From assembly GCA_031281855.1 (NCBI GenBank), contig JAITEW010000056.1, positions 1 to 8,315 of the forward strand: DNA of 8,315 nucleotides. Reading direction: 5' to 3'. The translations under genes and the position numbers were made by a program. The notes below the pieces were generated by a model, which worked only from the letters and a program-made list of their open reading frames with translations, made no database searches and was not told where the DNA came from. Numbering within the stretch: the stretch's first letter is position 1; each line of letters opens with the position of its first letter. This document shows positions 6,222 through 8,315 of this stretch, one piece after another. Source of the stretch: Treponema sp. (GTDB taxonomy: Bacteria; Spirochaetota; Spirochaetia; Treponematales; Breznakiellaceae).

Positions 6222-8183
6222 ATGATAATCGTTCTGTCAAAAGATATCACTCCTCATGACAAGGAGATGGTCCGTATATTCCTGAAGGATCGGGGTTTTA
6301 CCACCAGGGACCAGGTTTTAGGAGATGACGCCGTTATCGGCGCTTCCGGCAAAGGAGTAGTGGACATCAAGGAACTGGGCCTCCTCCCGGGGGTTGAACG
6401 GGTAGCCGCAACTTCAAAGCCCTATGAGCTTGTGTCCAGGGAAACCCGGAACGAGGACACAATCGTTACTGTAGGCGGCGCGGAAACGCCGGCGGTAAAA
6501 ATCGGCGGCTCCAGGATCACGGTTATCGCCGGCCCCTGCGCTGTTGAAAGCAAAGACCAGATTATGGAAACCGCCGCGCTGGTCAGGGAATCCGGGGCTG
6601 TGCTCCTTAGAGGCGGGGCTTATAAACCCCGTACCAGCCCCTATGCCTTCCAGGGCCTTGGGATGCAGGGCCTTGAGTACATGAAGGCCGCAGGGGAAGC
6701 CCTTGGGCTCCCTATTGTAACCGAGGTCGTTTCGCCTGAGCTTGCTGTGCAGATGAAGGACCTTACCGATATGTTCCAGATAGGCGCCAGGAACATGCAG
6801 AATTTCGAGCTCCTTAAAAAGGTCGGTTCCCTGGGCAAGCCTGTGCTCTTAAAGCGCGGTCCTTCCGCGACTATCGAAGAATGGCTCCTTTCTGCTGAAT
6901 ATCTTTTGGCGTCAGGAACCAGGGACGTGGTCCTCTGCGAGCGGGGCATCAGGACCTTCGAGACCTATACCCGGAACACCCTGGATATTTCGGCTATCCC
7001 TGTGGTAAAGGGGCTTTCGCACCTGCCGGTTATTGTGGACCCCAGCCACGCCGTGGGCATACGGGCCAAGGTAAGCCCTGTCGCCTTGGCCGCCATAGCA
7101 GCCGGCGCCGACGGTATCACGGTGGAAGTGCACCCCAGGCCTGACCAGGCCCTCTCTGACGGCCCCCAGTCCCTTTACCCTGAACAGTTTGAAAAACTCA
7201 TGCGGGACATTGAGGCCCTTTCCCCGGTAGTAGGGAAGGAACTCCTCCGTACGCCCAGGCCCCTTCACGGCAGCGGCCATACCTTTTCAGGCGCAGACAC
7301 TTCAAAGAATGCTCCCAAACCGCCTGTTCCGGAAGAACAGGCGGTAGCCTTTTGCGGCGAAGAGGGCGCTTTTGCCGAACAGGCCCTGACCAGGGCTTTC
7401 GGCGAGGACGCCCCGAGGATAGGGGTTTCATCGTTCTTCGGCATCTTTGACGCGGTCCTGGACGGTACCGCCTCAGCCGGGGTGGTGCCGGTAGAGAACA
7501 GCCAGACCGGTTCTATTCACGAAAACTACGACCTGTTCCTGCGGTACCCTGATATTGCCATTGTAGGAGAACTCAAGCTCAGGATCGTCCACTGTCTTAT
7601 TGCCGATGAACGGGCCGATATGGACACGATACGCATCGTCCGCAGCCACCCCCAGGGGTTCGCGCAGTGCAAGGAATTTCTGGACAAGCACCCTGACTGG
7701 ACCTTGGAGCCCGCTACTACCACGGCTACCGCCGTGTCCTCGATAGCCCGCGACGGGGCCGTCAAAGTAGCCGCGATTGCCGGAGAAGCTGCCGCCAGGG
7801 TCCACGGCCTCAAGATACTGCGGGAAGGCATCGAGACCAACCCCCTTAACTACACCCGTTTTGTTATTATCGCCCGCAGGGAAGGGGAAAAAGCCCCGGT
7901 TCCTCCCAGCCTCGGTTCGGGCCGGCCCAGCAAGGCGAGCCTCGTGTTTTCGGTCCCTGACGAACCCGGCAGCCTCTTTGCCTGCCTCCGCATCCTGAGC
8001 GACAAGGGCATTAACCTTTCCAAACTGGAATCCCGCCCCATTCAGGGCAAGCCCTGGGAGTACCTTTTCTACGCTGACGTAAGCATCCCGGAATCCGAAG
8101 GCGCCTTCGGCACGGTGCTGGAAGAACTAAAAACCAGGACCAGGGACTTTCACTTCCTGGGCGCCTACCGCGCCGCGATGTAG
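6222..8183 (+). CDS. Fusion enzyme: DAHP synthase (Thermotoga-type, with ferredoxin-like domain) + prephenate dehydratase + ACT domain
   Basis: Two cytoplasmic enzymes of aromatic amino acid synthesis in one 653-residue chain. Residues 1-70 form a ferredoxin-like regulatory domain as in Thermotoga DAHP synthase. Residues about 95-335 are the TIM barrel that condenses PEP with erythrose 4-phosphate: IAGPC (metal Cys 106), GGAYKPRTSPY (131-141), QIGARN (186-191), LLKRG (209-213), DPSH (His 276), VEVHP (Glu 302) and LSDG (Asp 313). A Pro/Ser-rich linker (about 343-373) follows. Residues 374-550 are prephenate dehydratase, making phenylpyruvate: PVENSQTGS (423-431), RSHPQ (474-478), TTTATA (499-504) and the catalytic Thr motif NYTRF (543-547). 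An ACT domain (about 572-653) has the Phe-binding motif ESRP (603-606). There is no chorismate mutase domain. The ATG at 6222 fits the conserved MIxVL family start. Likely Phe-inhibited through ACT; control of the synthase half by the same ligand is inference. Confidence 0.94.
   Translation: MIIVLSKDITPHDKEMVRIFLKDRGFTTRDQVLGDDAVIGASGKGVVDIKELGLLPGVERVAATSKPYELVSRETRNEDTIVTVGGAETPAVKIGGSRITVIAGPCAVESKDQIMETAALVRESGAVLLRGGAYKPRTSPYAFQGLGMQGLEYMKAAGEALGLPIVTEVVSPELAVQMKDLTDMFQIGARNMQNFELLKKVGSLGKPVLLKRGPSATIEEWLLSAEYLLASGTRDVVLCERGIRTFETYTRNTLDISAIPVVKGLSHLPVIVDPSHAVGIRAKVSPVALAAIAAGADGITVEVHPRPDQALSDGPQSLYPEQFEKLMRDIEALSPVVGKELLRTPRPLHGSGHTFSGADTSKNAPKPPVPEEQAVAFCGEEGAFAEQALTRAFGEDAPRIGVSSFFGIFDAVLDGTASAGVVPVENSQTGSIHENYDLFLRYPDIAIVGELKLRIVHCLIADERADMDTIRIVRSHPQGFAQCKEFLDKHPDWTLEPATTTATAVSSIARDGAVKVAAIAGEAAARVHGLKILREGIETNPLNYTRFVIIARREGEKAPVPPSLGSGRPSKASLVFSVPDEPGSLFACLRILSDKGINLSKLESRPIQGKPWEYLFYADVSIPESEGAFGTVLEELKTRTRDFHFLGAYRAAM
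7319..7345 (+). repeat. Perfect 11-bp inverted repeat at the domain junction of the fusion gene
   Basis: ACCGCCTGTTC (7319-7329) and its exact reverse complement (7335-7345) enclose the five-base loop CGGAA. Four bases on comes TTTT (7350-7353), giving a terminator-like shape inside the coding sequence. It covers codons 366-375, the end of the linker and the first residues of the prephenate dehydratase domain. Confidence 0.8.
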
Positions 8184-8225
8184 GAGATTGCCCGCTCTTC
8201 CGGTCTACGCGGTCTTTACTCCGGC

Positions 8226-8256
8226 AAAAAAAAAGCGCCCTCCTAAGGAGAGCGCT
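8226..8256 (-). terminator. Intrinsic terminator for the tRNA-Lys transcript, possibly shared with the convergent gene
   Basis: Arms 8234-8243 and 8247-8256 pair over ten positions with one C-A mismatch around a three-base loop. On the minus strand the stem is followed by nine T (8234-8226, overlapping the stem base), a classic intrinsic terminator about ten bases after the tRNA end. On the plus strand only CTCTT follows, so it may end the fusion gene's message less efficiently; no other hairpin is seen after that stop codon. Confidence 0.88.
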
Positions 8257-8265
8257 CTCTTACAA

Positions 8266-8315
8266 TGAGCCGTGCAGGATTCGAACCTCCGACCACCGCC
8301 TTAAAAGGGCGATGC
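8266..8315 (-). tRNA. tRNA-Lys (anticodon UUU), 3' part only
   Basis: Minus-strand reading gives the anticodon stem TCGCC/GGCGG with loop CTTTTAA and anticodon TTT at 8305-8303. A five-base variable loop TGGTC and a T arm GGAGG-TTCGAAT-CCTGC (8290-8274) follow, then the 3' acceptor strand ACGGCTC and discriminator A at 8266. The acceptor 5' strand and D arm lie beyond the window. CCA is not encoded. The second T-stem pair is G-G (8289 with 8275), unusual for a working tRNA. Confidence 0.9.

Noticed and set aside
6270..6272. Alternative ATG (Met 17) of the fusion protein, directly after AAGGAG
   Set aside because: The Shine-Dalgarno-like bases touch the ATG with no spacing, and the shorter form would lose the first strand of the conserved ferredoxin-like domain.

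Overview
The window reads as a piece of spirochaete chromosome, most like a moderately high-GC Treponema of the termite-gut type. This is an inference from overall composition, the style of the solute-binding protein leader, tRNA genes without an encoded CCA end, and the protein families present. It is not based on a database match. Nothing in it looks mobile: there is no IS, CRISPR or phage signal.

Left half (1-5096, minus strand): a complete-order oligopeptide ABC importer operon, transcribed right to left as oppA-oppB-oppC-oppD-oppF. oppF is cut by the left edge after 109 codons. A good promoter (TTGTAC-17-TATACT) lies just upstream of oppA. The genes are tightly packed: oppA/oppB are 77 bases apart, oppB/oppC about 11, and oppC/oppD share a stop/Shine-Dalgarno region. 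oppD/oppF overlap as ATGA. The oppA-oppB gap holds a 13-bp stem-loop that ends one base before the oppB Shine-Dalgarno, a plausible device for making far more binding protein than permease. OppA (periplasm) would catch peptides, OppB/OppC form the channel, and OppD/OppF hydrolyse ATP.

Middle (5097-6221): a tRNA-Cys(GCA) gene with its own near-consensus promoter on the plus strand, then a convergent HAD-IIA (NagD-like) phosphatase on the minus strand. The phosphatase diverges from the next gene across only 56 bases. Neither of these two divergent genes has a Shine-Dalgarno, and both have a -10-like box placed so that transcription would begin at or next to the ATG, which suggests leaderless mRNAs.

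Right (6222-8315): a 653-residue protein that fuses a Thermotoga-type DAHP synthase (ferredoxin-like regulatory domain plus TIM barrel) to a prephenate dehydratase with a C-terminal ACT domain. It joins the first step of the shikimate pathway to a late step of phenylalanine synthesis, with no chorismate mutase domain. A perfect 11-bp inverted repeat followed by TTTT sits exactly at the domain junction. The window ends with a strong intrinsic terminator (minus strand) behind the 3' part of a tRNA-Lys(UUU) gene that converges on the fusion gene.

The most interesting items are the DAHP synthase-prephenate dehydratase fusion, the hairpin at its seam, and the paired leaderless-looking starts.
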